A stretch of 64,000 nucleotides of DNA, taken from the NCBI RefSeq assembly GCF_002959965.1, contig NZ_PREV01000026.1, positions 131,501-195,500 of the forward strand, read 5' to 3'. This DNA comes from Microbulbifer pacificus (GTDB taxonomy: Bacteria; Pseudomonadota; Gammaproteobacteria; Pseudomonadales; Cellvibrionaceae). The position numbers and the translations under genes were made by a program. The notes beneath the pieces were generated by a model, which made no database searches, was not told the origin of the DNA, and saw only the letters and a list, made by a program, of their open reading frames with translations. Position 1 is the stretch's first letter. Each line of letters opens with the position of its first letter. Shown one piece after another: positions 37,041 through 47,886 of this stretch.

Positions 37041-40000
37041 TCAGCCCATGTGCTTGAGCATATCTTTCGCGCGCTGCTGGTGCTCTCCGGTGGCTTCTTC
37101 CACCACCTCTCCCAGAATTTCACGGGCACCATCTTTGTCGCCCATATCCAGGTAGGCCTGCGCCAGCTCCAGTTTGGTACTGACTTCGTCACTGCCTTCC
37201 AAAAGGTTCAGCTCGGAATCGAGATCGCTCTCGAGATTGAAGCCCAGGTCGCCCAGCGCCTCATCGTCCGCAGCCGCTTGCTTGCGAGGTGCGGATTCTT
37301 CCGCAACGGCAACGTCCAGGTCTTCTTCCAGTTCCAAACCGCCAGACACGCTAGCGGCACTTTCGCCGCCCAGATCGATCTCACCCAGGTCATCAAAATC
37401 CCCCAGGTCAATGGAATCGAGATCAATGGAATCGAGATCCAGACCATCCAGATTGCCGTCTTCAACGGAGAGCTCGGTGTCATTGCCAGCGGGGACCGCA
37501 TCACCGCGGACATCGCCCTCGGCGCTCACGAGGTCACCGTCGTCTTCCATGGGCGTGAGATCCAACTCAAAGTCGAGGCCGCCCTCTTCCGCCATTGGAG
37601 TGGACGCTGTATTTGCCGACGGTTCGGCAGAAACGTCAAAGTCGGTGTCGATATCCAGATCTCCAAGCCCTTCCAATCCATCCAGGCTTTCAAGGTCCAG
37701 TTCACCGTCGGCGATCAGATCGTCGAATTCCAGTTCGCTGTCCGCAGCGGGCTGCGAAGTCGATTCAGAGGCAGGCCCCTCTGCAGCCATCTCCAGCGAA
37801 GACTGCTCCGACTCAAGATTCCCGTCAAAACCACCTTCAAGACCGCTGTCCAGTTCGTCGCCCAGATCCAGATCCAGAGAAAAATCACCATCGTCGGCAG
37901 ACAGGCCTTGCGGTGCCGATTCCACCTCGTCGTCAAGATCCAGTGAAAATTCATCCAGGAGACCGAGTTCGTCGTCTTCCTCAGCTTCCACCGCGGTATT
38001 TTTATTGCCCGAAAACTCGTCGAGATCGTCAAAGCTCGCATCGAGATTGAAGTCCGCAGTATCGAAATCCGCACTTAGGTCATCGAGCTGCGCGGCTTCC
38101 AGAGACTCGCTGGAGAAATCCACTTCCGGGGCTACAAAGGGAGCTATGCCGGGGATGGTTTCACGCAAACGCGCAGCCCGATCCGCCGCCGGACCGTCGC
38201 TATAACTCAGCAGCTGGCGGTAGTGCTCGTCAAACTGTTCAGCACTCTTTTGCTGGGCGTACACTTCCAGCAGCATCAGGCGAGCATCAACATTGGCGGG
38301 TGCCGACCTGAGCCCAGTCAGCAACTTGGCCTCAGCCTCCTGGTACTGCGCCAGGGACAGATGAATTTCCGCCTCCCCGATGGGGTCGTCGGTCTCCACT
38401 TCACCCAACTGATCCAGATCAAAACTTTCGCTGGCTTCCAGCTCTTCCACGGCGGACAGATTGTCATCCGCTTCCGCGAACTCCAACGTTTCCGTCTGGG
38501 CCCGCTCCGCCGCCATCTCGGCCTCGACCTGGCGGATGGCCTCCTCTTCTTCGCGGCGACGACGCCAGGTGACAAAGCCGAACAACGCCACCAGCAATGC
38601 ACCCGCGCCAACACCGATGGGCACGATATTGTCCATCACACGCTCAACCAGAGTCGGCTCGGGACGCGTCTGTACCACCACGCGATTGCGGGCTTCGTCG
38701 TTCTCCGGCGCGACTTCGGCAGCTTCCGGTTCGCTGACCGCACTCTGCTCCGGTGTTGCCGTCGAGGCATCCACGCCCTCGATCTCCCCACCGACGTCCA
38801 AACCCGCATCCTCGGTGCTGGTGTCTTCGGCTTCGGATTCAGCACCTTCAAGCGACTGCGCGGCAGCGGCCTGTACCGCCTGCAGCTCGTCGTTGGAGAC
38901 TTCCACCATGCGTTCCATGGTGTCGATCTGTTCGTTAAGTTCGCCGATACGCTCCTGCAGTTCGGTATTCTCAAGGCGGGACTTGTCGAGTTCCTCCTCG
39001 CTCACCGCCAGCTCACCCTCCAGGGCCTCGCTGTCGCCGGTGCCACTGCCGCTACCAGACAGTACGGATTCATTGTCGCCGGGCGCCGCCAGGGACACGC
39101 GCCCTTCCAGTGCATCGCTCTCGACGGTTTCTTCCGCCACGGCGCGACCATCCAGTGGGGCCCCGGTGACTTCGGTATCACCAACACGCTCGCGCCACGC
39201 CTCATTCTGGGTCGCCACCTGAGAGACCGCTTCGGTGCGAGTCAGGCTGCGCACTTCATCGTTGGTGGGCAGACGCAGGACGGCGCCCTTCTTGAGCAAA
39301 TTGATGTTGTTGTTGATAAACGCTTCGGGATTGAGACGCTGGATGGCCAGCATGGTCTGCTGCACAGAAACTTCGCGGGTTTCACGGTTGTCGCGGGCAA
39401 TTTCCCACAGGGTCTTGTTGGCTTCCACCGGACCGTAGACACGGCTTCCGGAACTCGCGACCGTCTCGGGCTGCGGCGCAGGCTGCAATTCGGCGGGCTC
39501 CTCATACACCGGCTGCGCGGGTTCGGTGACGGTCTCCTGCGGTGCCTGGTATTCGGACTCAGGCTGTTCCACCGGTGCCTGTACCGGCTCGGGCTGGCGC
39601 ACGATAGTGGGCTTCAGCGGCGTCTGTGGCGGCGGGTTGCGGACAATCTGCTGGCGCTCGCGCTCGGCAGCCTGTACCGGCTGGGAGGCAGTATTGGTGG
39701 AGAAGGCCGGCAGGTCCATCAACAGGGTGTATTCCCGCAGTAAGCGGCCACTTGGCCAGCGGGTTTCCACCAGAAAATTCAGAAAGGGTTCACGGATGGG
39801 GGCGCGGCTTGAAATACGCACCACCGGCTCGCCATTGGAATAGTCGATGCTGAACTGCAGTTCGTCGAGCAGGTAGGCGCGATCCACGCCAGCGCGCTCG
39901 AAGTCGTCGGAACTGGCCAGGCGCACCTTGATTTCATTTTCACCAAGGCCGCGAGTCTGCAGCAGTTTGATTTCCGCATTGAGAGGTTGGTTCAAGGTGG

Positions 40001-40097
40001 AGTTCAGTTTGATCTCACCCAGACCAAGCGCGAGAGCCCCGTTGCCTCCCAGTGCGCTGACCAGACCAACTGCAAGTGCCAGCTTTTGCACACGCAT
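37041..40097 (-). CDS. fimV: FimV/HubP polar scaffold protein
   Basis: 1018 residues. In order: signal peptide (about 1-23), FimV N-terminal domain (LGLGEIKLNSTLNQPLNAEI), a Pro/Gln-rich stretch, a LysM domain (about 222-282, NKTLWEIARDNR and LKKGAVLRLP), a coiled coil (about 365-405), a membrane segment (about 493-512), a very acidic cytoplasmic region rich in Asp, Leu and Glu, and the conserved C-terminal tetratricopeptide-like motif KLELAQAYLDMGDKDGAREIL. It binds peptidoglycan and organises cell-pole proteins such as type IV pilus and chemotaxis parts. Confidence 0.95.
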   Translation of the reverse strand: MRVQKLALAVGLVSALGGNGALALGLGEIKLNSTLNQPLNAEIKLLQTRGLGENEIKVRLASSDDFERAGVDRAYLLDELQFSIDYSNGEPVVRISSRAPIREPFLNFLVETRWPSGRLLREYTLLMDLPAFSTNTASQPVQAAERERQQIVRNPPPQTPLKPTIVRQPEPVQAPVEQPESEYQAPQETVTEPAQPVYEEPAELQPAPQPETVASSGSRVYGPVEANKTLWEIARDNRETREVSVQQTMLAIQRLNPEAFINNNINLLKKGAVLRLPTNDEVRSLTRTEAVSQVATQNEAWRERVGDTEVTGAPLDGRAVAEETVESDALEGRVSLAAPGDNESVLSGSGSGTGDSEALEGELAVSEEELDKSRLENTELQERIGELNEQIDTMERMVEVSNDELQAVQAAAAQSLEGAESEAEDTSTEDAGLDVGGEIEGVDASTATPEQSAVSEPEAAEVAPENDEARNRVVVQTRPEPTLVERVMDNIVPIGVGAGALLVALFGFVTWRRRREEEEAIRQVEAEMAAERAQTETLEFAEADDNLSAVEELEASESFDLDQLGEVETDDPIGEAEIHLSLAQYQEAEAKLLTGLRSAPANVDARLMLLEVYAQQKSAEQFDEHYRQLLSYSDGPAADRAARLRETIPGIAPFVAPEVDFSSESLEAAQLDDLSADFDTADFNLDASFDDLDEFSGNKNTAVEAEEDDELGLLDEFSLDLDDEVESAPQGLSADDGDFSLDLDLGDELDSGLEGGFDGNLESEQSSLEMAAEGPASESTSQPAADSELEFDDLIADGELDLESLDGLEGLGDLDIDTDFDVSAEPSANTASTPMAEEGGLDFELDLTPMEDDGDLVSAEGDVRGDAVPAGNDTELSVEDGNLDGLDLDSIDLDSIDLGDFDDLGEIDLGGESAASVSGGLELEEDLDVAVAEESAPRKQAAADDEALGDLGFNLESDLDSELNLLEGSDEVSTKLELAQAYLDMGDKDGAREILGEVVEEATGEHQQRAKDMLKHMG

Positions 40098-40407
40098 AAC
40101 CGATTCCCTTTATTTTTAGAATCACTCCGGAATCTGTTCATTCTTCACCCAAAGTGCCAGAAACAGAAACCGGGCCGCGCGGCATGCCGCGCATTTTTTA
40201 CTCAAAAGAACCAGTGCTCAGACACCAGGCTCTACTCTCCGACGAAACTCTCCGCGAAAGAATCGCCCCCCGATAAAGACTTAGCCCGTCGGGTATCCTC
40301 TCCCATGATTACGGCAATGCCCCCCAGGCAGTGCCGTCCCCGCGCCTCTAGAATCGGCCGGGCAATGTTAAGAAGAAACCTTCACAAAGGTCGCTAAGTA
40401 TTAAATA
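40098..40407. other. Non-coding gap between usg and fimV, with a GC palindrome
   Basis: About 310 bases that hold the fimV promoter region. A 16-bp palindrome (GCGCGGCATGCCGCGC, 40175-40190) is followed by ATTTTTT on the plus strand; on the minus strand TTTCTGTTTCT follows, so it may terminate usg transcription. No small gene is visible. Confidence 0.5.
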
Positions 40408-41415
40408 TCAATGGGTTTTTAGCAACAAGTGGACAATCTGTACACAGTTAATTGCGACGTCTTTCCGCAAATTGTCGGATGCCGCACAAAAATTGACCCA
40501 TGCAGGACCCAGCAACCCGCTGCGCAAACGCCCGACCAGAGTATTCTCACTACCCACCGCGTCCTGCGCCGATGGGCGCTCACGCATTTCCAGGCGCGCA
40601 CCATTAGTGAGCAGGCCGCGCACCTTGGAGAGCTCCACCGGGTTTTCCAGCTGCGCACTCAGGTTCGCCAACTGGCCGTGAAATACCGATGCGGTATTGA
40701 TGGTGGCATCAAACGCAATGGACTCGCCGAGCAGGCGGCGCAGCTCCAGTACCAGAGCCAGCTCGCTGACACTGTGGCCACTTTCCAGCAGCGCTTCCGC
40801 GGAACTCAGGTGATTGAACGCCAGACGCTGCCCGGTAACTTCATCCGCCTCAGGCTCCTGGCCGTTGAACAGGCGTGCGGTCTGTGCCGCAGCGGCATCC
40901 ACGCTGGCCTTGCCGAGTGCGGACACTGGCTGATTCAGCACCACGTCCACGGATTTCAATTGCGACTTCAGCGGGTACAGTGCCTCCGCAATCATCGCCG
41001 CACCGGCACCCGGCACCGCCACCACCCGGCGCTCGACCGTCTGTAGTGCTGCCGCGTTCAGCAGCGGGTGTATCAGGGCTACGGAGTCATCCCCGCGACT
41101 GATTCCCGCCGCGTCGACCACCCAGGCTCCGGCTTCTTCGGCCTTGGTCACAGCCGCACTGGCCGTATCGCCACCACTCAGTAACAACAGCACCTGATCG
41201 GCAGAAAAAGTGAACTCGTCCAACGGTGTGACAGCAATACTGCGGTTGGCAAAAACCTGCGGGTCAGCCTCCACTTCGTCACCCACCACCAGCTTCAGCT
41301 GTGCGGGGGTTACGGTATTGCGCTCCTCGAGGATTTCCAGCAGCGCATCAAAGGGCGCACTGCCGACGCCAAGGATCACCAGTTCCCGGTTGGATTCAGT
41401 CATAGTTGTACTCAT
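40408..41415 (-). CDS. usg: Aspartate-semialdehyde dehydrogenase-like protein without active-site cysteine (Usg type)
   Basis: 335 residues with the overall layout of aspartate-semialdehyde dehydrogenase: GVGSAPFDALLEILEER at the start, VVDAAGISRGDDSVALIHPLLN, and VVAVPGAGAAMIAEALYPL where asd enzymes have the GGNC cysteine. Here that position has GAGA, so the catalytic cysteine is missing and dehydrogenase activity is unlikely. The asd-usg-fimV order and the missing Cys match the Usg-like proteins of pseudomonads, whose function is unknown. Confidence 0.85.
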   Translation of the reverse strand: MSTTMTESNRELVILGVGSAPFDALLEILEERNTVTPAQLKLVVGDEVEADPQVFANRSIAVTPLDEFTFSADQVLLLLSGGDTASAAVTKAEEAGAWVVDAAGISRGDDSVALIHPLLNAAALQTVERRVVAVPGAGAAMIAEALYPLKSQLKSVDVVLNQPVSALGKASVDAAAAQTARLFNGQEPEADEVTGQRLAFNHLSSAEALLESGHSVSELALVLELRRLLGESIAFDATINTASVFHGQLANLSAQLENPVELSKVRGLLTNGARLEMRERPSAQDAVGSENTLVGRLRSGLLGPAWVNFCAASDNLRKDVAINCVQIVHLLLKTH

Positions 41416-41484
41416 GCTGTGGTTCGACTGCTTTTAGGCCAGTTCGGCGATAAATTCAGCAGTCTGAAAAATGCGGGGGATTAT

Positions 41485-41530
41485 ACTCGCGAAGCGAGTG
41501 GGGGGAAGCCGCCCCGAGAAATGGGGCGGC
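41485..41530 (-). terminator. Two small hairpins downstream of asd
   Basis: GCCGCCCC / GGGGCGGC (41508-41530) and ACTCGC-GAA-GCGAGT (41486-41500) follow the asd stop. The T-run is poor, so termination is possible but not assured; the region is also the promoter side of usg. Confidence 0.4.
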
Positions 41531-41550
41531 GAAATGGATGTTTTTCGTAC

Positions 41551-42666
41551 TTACAGTTTGCCCAGCAGAATTAGCAACACACGACGCAGTGGTTCGGCGG
41601 CACCCCACAACAGCTGGTCACCGACGGTAAAGGCGTTCAGGTATTCGCCACCGAGGCTCAGCTTGCGCAGGCGACCGACCGGGATATCCAGCTTTCCGGT
41701 GACCGCGGTGGGAGTCAGCTCCTGCAGAGTGATGGCGCGGTCGTTCGGTACCACTTTCACCCAGTCGTTGGCGGAGGCAATCAGCTGCTCGACTTCCGCC
41801 AGCGGCACGTCTTTTTTCAGTTTCACGGTAAATGCCTGACTGTGGCAGCGCATGGCGCCGATACGTACGCAGGTACCGTCCACCGGCACCACGCTGCTGG
41901 TGCCGAGAATCTTGTTGGCCTCCACCTGGGCCTTCCACTCCTCCCGGCTCTGACCGTTTTCCAGTTGGGTGTCGATCCACGGCAGCAGGCTGCCGGCCAG
42001 CGGTGCGCCGAATTCCGAGGTGGGGAAATCACCACCGCGCATGCTTTCCACCACCTTGCGATCGATATCCAGAATCGCACTGGCCGGGTCCGCCAGTTCC
42101 GCGGCTACGCCGTCGCGGATCGCGCCCATCTGGGAAATCAGCTCGCGCATGTTCTTGGCACCGGCGCCGCTGGCGGCCTGATAGGTCATGGAGGTGACCC
42201 ACTCCACCAGTCCCGCCTTGAACAGTCCGCCCAGGCCCATCAGCATCAAGCTCACGGTACAGTTGCCGCCGATGTAGTTTTTTACACCGGACTCGATGCC
42301 GCGGTCGATCACATCGCGGTTCACCGGGTCCAGCACGATGATGGCGTCGTCCGCCATACGCAGGCTCGACGCCGCATCGATCCAGTAGCCATTCCAGCCT
42401 TTTTCACGCAGTTTGCCAAAGACTTCCTTGGTGTAGTCGCCGCCCTGACAACTGACAATCGCGTCCAGTTCGGCCAGCGCATCCAGATCGTAGGCATCCT
42501 TCAATGGCGCGACATCCTTGCCGATATCCGGCGCAGCGCCGCCGGCATTGGAGGTGGAGAAAAATACCGGCTCTGCAATATGTGCAAAGTCGTTTTCTTC
42601 CAGCATGCGGCCCATCAGAACGGAACCCACCATGCCGCGCCAGCCTACGAATCCTACCTTGTTCAT
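41551..42666 (-). CDS. asd: Aspartate-semialdehyde dehydrogenase
   Basis: 371 residues, the length of the gammaproteobacterial enzyme. NADP-binding [18 protein letters not shown] at the N-terminus, catalytic cysteine in [19 protein letters not shown], and [15 protein letters not shown] near the C-terminus. It makes aspartate semialdehyde for lysine, threonine, methionine and peptidoglycan precursors. Downstream of leuB after 77 bases. Confidence 0.96.
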   Translation of the reverse strand: MNKVGFVGWRGMVGSVLMGRMLEENDFAHIAEPVFFSTSNAGGAAPDIGKDVAPLKDAYDLDALAELDAIVSCQGGDYTKEVFGKLREKGWNGYWIDAASSLRMADDAIIVLDPVNRDVIDRGIESGVKNYIGGNCTVSLMLMGLGGLFKAGLVEWVTSMTYQAASGAGAKNMRELISQMGAIRDGVAAELADPASAILDIDRKVVESMRGGDFPTSEFGAPLAGSLLPWIDTQLENGQSREEWKAQVEANKILGTSSVVPVDGTCVRIGAMRCHSQAFTVKLKKDVPLAEVEQLIASANDWVKVVPNDRAITLQELTPTAVTGKLDIPVGRLRKLSLGGEYLNAFTVGDQLLWGAAEPLRRVLLILLGKL

Positions 42667-42743
42667 TTCAATACCCTGTCAATTCTGTAAGAGATCACGT
42701 CCCGACACCCGCCGGGACAACGCAATGAATTAAGCCGATGCAC

Positions 42744-43817
42744 TCAGAGCGCCGCGACCACCGCTGCGCCCATTTCCGCGGTAGAAACTTTTTGGCAGCC
42801 TTCGGTATAGATGTCCGCGGTGCGCAGCCCCTGGTCCAGCACCTTGCTCACCGCCGCCTCGATGGCATCGGCAGCGTCGCCCATATCCAGGGAATAACGC
42901 AGCATCATGGCCGCAGAGAGAATGGTAGCGAGCGGGTTGGCGATGCCCTGACCCGCAATATCTGGCGCGCTGCCGTGGCAGGGTTCGTACAGACCAAATC
43001 CGCTTTCGTTCAGCGATGCAGACGGCAGCATACCGATGGAGCCGGTGAGCATGGCCGCAGCGTCGGACAGAATGTCGCCGAACATATTGCCGGTCACCAT
43101 CACGTCGAACTGTTTGGGTGCGCGCACCAACTGCATGGCCGCGTTGTCCACGTACATATGGGACAGTTCCACATCCGGGTACTCGGGTGCCAGACGATCC
43201 AGCACTTCACGCCACAGCACGGTAACTTCCAGCACATTGGCCTTGTCCACGGAGCAGAGTTTACCGCCGCGTTTCTGTGCCGCTTCAAACGCCGTGCGTG
43301 CGATGCGCTCGATTTCTGACTCTTTATACACGTAGGTGTTGAAGCCCTGCTTCTCACCATTTTCCAATTCGCGGATTCCGCGCGGCTCGCCAAAGTAAAT
43401 ACCGCCGGTGAGCTCGCGCACAATCAGGATATCGAGGCCCGACACCACCTCCGGTTTCAGCGAGGACGCATCGGCCAGCTGGGGGTACAGAATGGCCGGG
43501 CGCAGGTTGGCGTACAGGCCGAGACCACTGCGAATTTTCAACAGGCCTTTTTCCGGGCGGATAGCGCGATCCAGCTTGTCCCACTTCGGACCGCCCACGG
43601 CACCCAGCAGTACCGCGTCGCAGTCACCGGCATTTTTCAGCTCTGCGTCAGTCAGCGGCTCACCATGTGCATCGATGGACGCACCACCGATCAGGCCCTG
43701 GGTAAATTCCAGCCCCAGACCAAATTTCTCATCGGCGGTTTTCAATACCGCCAGTGCCTGCTCAACGATTTCCGGGCCGATACCATCGCCCGGGAGGATC
43801 ATGATTTTCTTGCTCAT
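42744..43817 (-). CDS. leuB: 3-isopropylmalate dehydrogenase
   Basis: 357 residues with [18 protein letters not shown], the substrate arginines in [13 protein letters not shown] and the NAD site [19 protein letters not shown] followed by [17 protein letters not shown]. Third enzyme of leucine synthesis. Follows leuD after 29 bases. Confidence 0.97.
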   Translation of the reverse strand: MSKKIMILPGDGIGPEIVEQALAVLKTADEKFGLGLEFTQGLIGGASIDAHGEPLTDAELKNAGDCDAVLLGAVGGPKWDKLDRAIRPEKGLLKIRSGLGLYANLRPAILYPQLADASSLKPEVVSGLDILIVRELTGGIYFGEPRGIRELENGEKQGFNTYVYKESEIERIARTAFEAAQKRGGKLCSVDKANVLEVTVLWREVLDRLAPEYPDVELSHMYVDNAAMQLVRAPKQFDVMVTGNMFGDILSDAAAMLTGSIGMLPSASLNESGFGLYEPCHGSAPDIAGQGIANPLATILSAAMMLRYSLDMGDAADAIEAAVSKVLDQGLRTADIYTEGCQKVSTAEMGAAVVAAL

Positions 43818-43846
43818 GTTTTCTTCCTAAATTCCTTCTCGTGCGG

Positions 43847-44494
43847 TCACTTCACCGCATCAAACAACCAGGGTGCCTGTTCGCGGCGCTTGGCTTCGTA
43901 TGCGCGAATTTCGTCCGCGTCTTCCAGTGTCAGACCGATATCATCGAGGCCATTCAGCAAACAGTGTTTGCGGAACTCGTCCACCTCAAACCCAATGGTC
44001 TCGCCATTGGGTTTGATCACCTGCTGTTTTTCCAGGTCGATGGTCAACTGGTAGCCTTCGTCCGCATACATTTCCTGGAACAACTGCTCAACGATCGCCT
44101 CATCAAGGACAATGGGCAACAAGCCATTTTTGAAACAGTTGTTGAAGAAAATATCCGCAAAACTCGGCGCAATTACCGCGCGGAAACCGTAGTCGTCCAG
44201 TGCCCAGGGCGCGTGCTCGCGGCTGGAGCCACAACCGAAATTCTTGCGCGCCAGCAGAATGGATGCCCCCTTATAGCGTGGGAAATTCAGCGGAAAATCC
44301 GGGTTCAGCGGGCGCTGACTGCAATCCTGCCCCGGCTGCCCCTCGTCGAGGTAGCGCAGCTCATCGAACAGATTCGGACCGAAACCGGTGCGCTTGATGG
44401 ACTTCAGAAACTGCTTGGGAATGATCAGATCCGTGTCCACATTGGCGCGGTCCATCGGCGCGACAACGCCGGTTACCAGAGTAAACGCTTTCAT
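43847..44494 (-). CDS. leuD: 3-isopropylmalate dehydratase small subunit
   Basis: 215 residues with [19 protein letters not shown] and the conserved [15 protein letters not shown] loop. It forms the isopropylmalate isomerase with LeuC. The start overlaps the leuC stop by four bases (ATGA), so the subunits are translated together. Confidence 0.97.
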   Translation of the reverse strand: MKAFTLVTGVVAPMDRANVDTDLIIPKQFLKSIKRTGFGPNLFDELRYLDEGQPGQDCSQRPLNPDFPLNFPRYKGASILLARKNFGCGSSREHAPWALDDYGFRAVIAPSFADIFFNNCFKNGLLPIVLDEAIVEQLFQEMYADEGYQLTIDLEKQQVIKPNGETIGFEVDEFRKHCLLNGLDDIGLTLEDADEIRAYEAKRREQAPWLFDAVK

Positions 44495-45951
44495 TTCACA
44501 CCCCCGAATTCACGCACGTCCACAAAATGACCGGCAATCGCCGCTGCTGCCGCCATACTCGGACTCACCAGATGGGTACGACCACCGTAACCCTGGCGAC
44601 CTTCAAAGTTGCGGTTAGACGTGGATGCACAGTGCTCGCCGGCACCCAGTTTGTCTGCGTTCATGGCGAGGCACATGGAGCAGGAAGGCTCGCGCCACTC
44701 GAAGCCGGCCTCGATAAACACCTTGTCGAGCCCTTCTTTTTCCGCCTGTGCCTTCACAGACTGGGAACCGGGTACGACGAGCACCTGCTTCACACTGTCG
44801 GCTTTCTTGTGGCCCCTGGCCACTTCCGCCGCCGCGCGCAGATCCTCGATGCGGGAGTTGGTGCAGGAACCGATAAATACGCGGTCCAGATTGATATCGG
44901 TAATCTTCTGGCCAGCGCTCAGGCCCATGTACTCCAGCGCGCGCTCGATACCGGCTTTCCTGGTGGCGTCACTCTCGTCCGCAGGATCGGGAACTACCGC
45001 GTTTACCGGCACCACCATCTCCGGCGATGTGCCCCAGCTCACCTGCGGTTCGATCTCTTCCGCTTTCAGCTCGACGATCGCATCGAAGTGCGCACCATCG
45101 TCGGAGTGCAGGCGGCTCCAGTTTTCCACCGCACGCTCCCACTGCTCACCCTTGGGCGCATAGGGTTTGCCTTTTACGTAGTCCAGGGTGATCTGGTCCA
45201 CCGCCACCATACCGGCGCGCGCGCCGCCCTCGATGGCCATGTTGCAGATGGTCATACGGCCTTCCATGGACATGGAGCGGATCGCGGAACCGCCAAACTC
45301 GATCGCGTAACCGGTACCGCCGGCGGTGCCGATCTTGCCGATGATGGCCAGCACTACGTCTTTCGCGGTGACGCCCGGGCCGAGCTCACCGTCCACACGC
45401 ACCAGCATGTTCTTCATCTTTTTCTGGATCAGGCACTGGGTGGCCATCACGTGCTCCACCTCGGAGGTCCCGATACCGTGGGCCAGTGCGCCCAGCGCGC
45501 CGTGGGTAGAGGTGTGGGAATCGCCACAGACCACGGTCATGCCCGGCAGGGTGACGCCGGTCTCGGGGCCGATCACATGCACGATGCCCTGGCCGGGATC
45601 ATTGATACCGAACTCGACAATACCGAAATCCTTGCAGTTCTCGTCCAGAGTTTTGACCTGGATACGGGAAACTTCGTCCTGGATACCTTCGATACCACCG
45701 GCGCGCTCGGCGGCGTCGGACGGCACATTGTGGTCAGGAGTGGCCACCACGGAATCCGTGCGCCAGGGCTTGCGACCCGCCAGGCGCAGGCCTTCAAACG
45801 CCTGCGGCGAGGTCACCTCGTGAATCAGGTGACGGTCGATGTAAATCAGTGCGGTGCCGTCGTCGCGGCTTTTGACAAGGTGGTCCTGCCAGAGCTTGTC
45901 GTAGAGCGTCTGTTTTTTGCTCTCAGGGTTTTTATTTTCCGGGTGGCCCAT
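44491..45951 (-). CDS. leuC: 3-isopropylmalate dehydratase large subunit
   Basis: 486 residues. The three 4Fe-4S cysteines are in [12 protein letters not shown] and [10 protein letters not shown], and [37 protein letters not shown] are standard. I start it at the ATG at 45951 with GAGGAGA upstream. The frame is open 252 codons further, but that part overlaps the LysR gene on the other strand and encodes nothing recognisable. The first 15 residues are an extension relative to E. coli LeuC. Confidence 0.95.
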   Translation of the reverse strand: MGHPENKNPESKKQTLYDKLWQDHLVKSRDDGTALIYIDRHLIHEVTSPQAFEGLRLAGRKPWRTDSVVATPDHNVPSDAAERAGGIEGIQDEVSRIQVKTLDENCKDFGIVEFGINDPGQGIVHVIGPETGVTLPGMTVVCGDSHTSTHGALGALAHGIGTSEVEHVMATQCLIQKKMKNMLVRVDGELGPGVTAKDVVLAIIGKIGTAGGTGYAIEFGGSAIRSMSMEGRMTICNMAIEGGARAGMVAVDQITLDYVKGKPYAPKGEQWERAVENWSRLHSDDGAHFDAIVELKAEEIEPQVSWGTSPEMVVPVNAVVPDPADESDATRKAGIERALEYMGLSAGQKITDINLDRVFIGSCTNSRIEDLRAAAEVARGHKKADSVKQVLVVPGSQSVKAQAEKEGLDKVFIEAGFEWREPSCSMCLAMNADKLGAGEHCASTSNRNFEGRQGYGGRTHLVSPSMAAAAAIAGHFVDVREFGGVK

Positions 45952-45996
45952 AGCCCCATCTCCTCTATGGATAACATGCGGGAGTCTAGGGGGGGT

Positions 45997-46012
45997 ATTG
46001 AATAACATCAAT
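45997..46012. promoter_or_regulatory. Candidate LysR-type operator between leuC and the divergent regulator
   Basis: ATTGA-ATAACA-TCAAT is an inverted repeat that fits the T-N11-A rule for LysR regulators. It lies in the AT-rich intergenic region about midway between the two divergent starts, where both promoters must be. Confidence 0.55.
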
Positions 46013-46071
46013 TTATATTTATTATATGGCGCATTCGTTTTTGGAATACACGAGTAAGGCGGGCAATTACC

Positions 46072-46950
46072 ATGGAAATTCAATGGCTTAGAGCCTTCCT
46101 CGCCATCGCTGAACAGGGTTCGGTATCGGAAGCCGCGGAGCAGCTGCACCTGACCCAGCCCGCGGTGAGCAAACGCCTCGCCTCGCTCGAACAGCAACTG
46201 GGCGCGCCGCTGTTTGACCGCATCGGCCGCAAGCTCCAGCTCACCAACGCCGGCCGCGCCCTGCTGCCGCGCGCCCGGCATATCCTCAACGAGGTGAGCG
46301 ACGCGGAGCGGGAACTCAGGAGCCTCGGCGAAACCATCGGCGGCAGTCTGCGTATCGCCACCAGTCACCACGTGGGGCTGCACCACCTGCCGCCGGTGTT
46401 GAAGGATTTCAGCACCCGCTACCCGGACGTCGCTCTGGATATCGACTTCCTCGACTCGGAACAGGCCTACGAGGCCCTGATGGCCGGTGAGTACGAACTC
46501 GCCGTAGTCACCCTTGCACTGAAGGACTACCCCAGCCTCAACGCCCAGATTATCTGGCCCGACCCCTGCGTGGTGGTGGCCGCTCCGGATCACCCGCTGG
46601 CACAGATGCCCGAACTCGACCTGCCGGCACTGGCCCAGTACCCGGCCATCCTGCCGGACATGAACACCTACACCGGGCGACTGATCAAACGCGAGTTCGA
46701 CGCCCACGGTCTCAAGCTCACCGCCAAGCTCGCCACCAATTTTCTCGAGACCATCAAGATGATGGCGGGCGTCGGTCTCGGCTGGAGTGTGCTGCCGAAA
46801 ACCCTAGTGGACGAAACCCTGGCCGAGTTGCCAATGCCGCAGCTCAGCATCGTGCGCAACCTCGGTATCATCTACCACCGCAACCGCACCCTGAGCAACG
46901 CCGCCAATGCACTGCAACAGCTGCTATTCAAGGAAGCGCGGGGACTCTGA
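46072..46950 (+). CDS. LysR family transcriptional regulator, divergent from leuC
   Basis: 292 residues. N-terminal helix-turn-helix ([36 protein letters not shown]) and a LysR substrate-binding domain. A gene of this type in the same position lies upstream of leuCDB in pseudomonads. Control of leuCDB is likely; the effector is unknown. Confidence 0.92.
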   Translation: MEIQWLRAFLAIAEQGSVSEAAEQLHLTQPAVSKRLASLEQQLGAPLFDRIGRKLQLTNAGRALLPRARHILNEVSDAERELRSLGETIGGSLRIATSHHVGLHHLPPVLKDFSTRYPDVALDIDFLDSEQAYEALMAGEYELAVVTLALKDYPSLNAQIIWPDPCVVVAAPDHPLAQMPELDLPALAQYPAILPDMNTYTGRLIKREFDAHGLKLTAKLATNFLETIKMMAGVGLGWSVLPKTLVDETLAELPMPQLSIVRNLGIIYHRNRTLSNAANALQQLLFKEARGL

Positions 46951-47069
46951 CCCATTCGCGACCCCGAGTCCGACACAAGCGTGAAGAAATCTCAAAATCG
47001 CCAACTGGTCAGAGAATCTTCATGCAAACCCGGTAGAATGCGCCGCAGAATCCAACGGGAGAGACTCCA

Positions 47070-47807
47070 ATGAAAAAAATTACTCTGGCTATCTGCGCCG
47101 CACTGGCTTCCGCCGGTGCCAGTGCCGACACCATTCTCGGTTTTGATGCTACCGCCGGCCTATGGAAACCCGCCTATAGCGGCGCTATCGGTGTCGACAG
47201 CTACAACGTCGATGAATTCACCCTGGCGGAAGATAACGTGACCTTCCTGCAAGTCGCGCTGGAACACCCGGTGCCGCTTATCCCCAACATCCTGCTGGCG
47301 CACAGCAAGATCGAAACCAACGGTGCCGCCATGCTGAGCGAAAGCGTCACCTTCGGCGACGAGACCTTTCTGGTTGGCTCCGACGTGAATGCAGACATCA
47401 ACCTGACGCATACCGACGCCACGCTCTATTACGAGATTCTGGACAACTGGGTAAATCTGGATCTGGGTCTCACCGCCCGTCAGTATCGTGGCGAACTGTC
47501 CGTGACCAGCGACCAGCAAGCCGAAAACATCGAACTCTCCGGTGTATTGCCCATGGTGTACGGCGTGGCCCGCTTTGATCTGCCCTTCACCGGCTGGTCC
47601 ATCATTGCCCAGGGCAATGGCACTGGCTACAAGGGCGACAGCCACACCGACCTCACAGCAAAAATCCGCTGGGATTTCGTACCCGCGCTGGATTTCGCGC
47701 TGGAAGCCGGTTATCGCTCCATGACCCTGGATATCAAGGAACTGGATGCACTGCAGAGCGATCTGGAAATCAAGGGTCCCTATCTGGGCCTGAGCCTGCA
47801 CCTGTAA
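47070..47807 (+). CDS. TIGR04219 family outer-membrane beta-barrel protein
   Basis: 245 residues: signal peptide (about 1-19, GASA-DTI), the typical opening LGFDATAGLWKPAYSGAIG, then alternating strands with aromatic ends and the C-terminal GPYLGLSLHL. A small eight-stranded barrel is expected in the outer membrane. A good promoter-like TAGAAT lies 31 bases upstream of the start, and a strong terminator follows. Function is not known. Confidence 0.85.
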   Translation: MKKITLAICAALASAGASADTILGFDATAGLWKPAYSGAIGVDSYNVDEFTLAEDNVTFLQVALEHPVPLIPNILLAHSKIETNGAAMLSESVTFGDETFLVGSDVNADINLTHTDATLYYEILDNWVNLDLGLTARQYRGELSVTSDQQAENIELSGVLPMVYGVARFDLPFTGWSIIAQGNGTGYKGDSHTDLTAKIRWDFVPALDFALEAGYRSMTLDIKELDALQSDLEIKGPYLGLSLHL

Positions 47808-47826
47808 TCCGGGTATCGAGGCAAAT

Positions 47827-47864
47827 AAAAAAGGCGGGGCGCTCACAGCGCCCCGCCTTTTTTG
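47827..47864. terminator. Bidirectional rho-independent terminator
   Basis: AAGGCGGGGCGCT-CAC-AGCGCCCCGCCTTTTTT with A-run and T-run on the two sides. It serves the barrel gene on the plus strand and aroC on the minus strand, which converge here. Confidence 0.95.
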
Positions 47865-47886
47865 TTTCTACCGGCTTCACGGGAAA

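Noticed and set aside
37174..38205. A serine-rich 343-codon plus-strand frame opposite fimV
   Set aside because: Serine runs arise from the reverse complement of the Asp/Glu/Leu-rich acidic region of FimV.
44527..46005. A 492-codon plus-strand frame opposite leuC
   Set aside because: Shadow frame; leuC carries all iron-sulphur cysteines and overlaps leuD in the expected way.
45952..46707. A 252-codon N-terminal extension of leuC
   Set aside because: It overlaps the well-supported LysR gene on the other strand; the ATG at 45951 has a strong ribosome site and gives the normal LeuC start.
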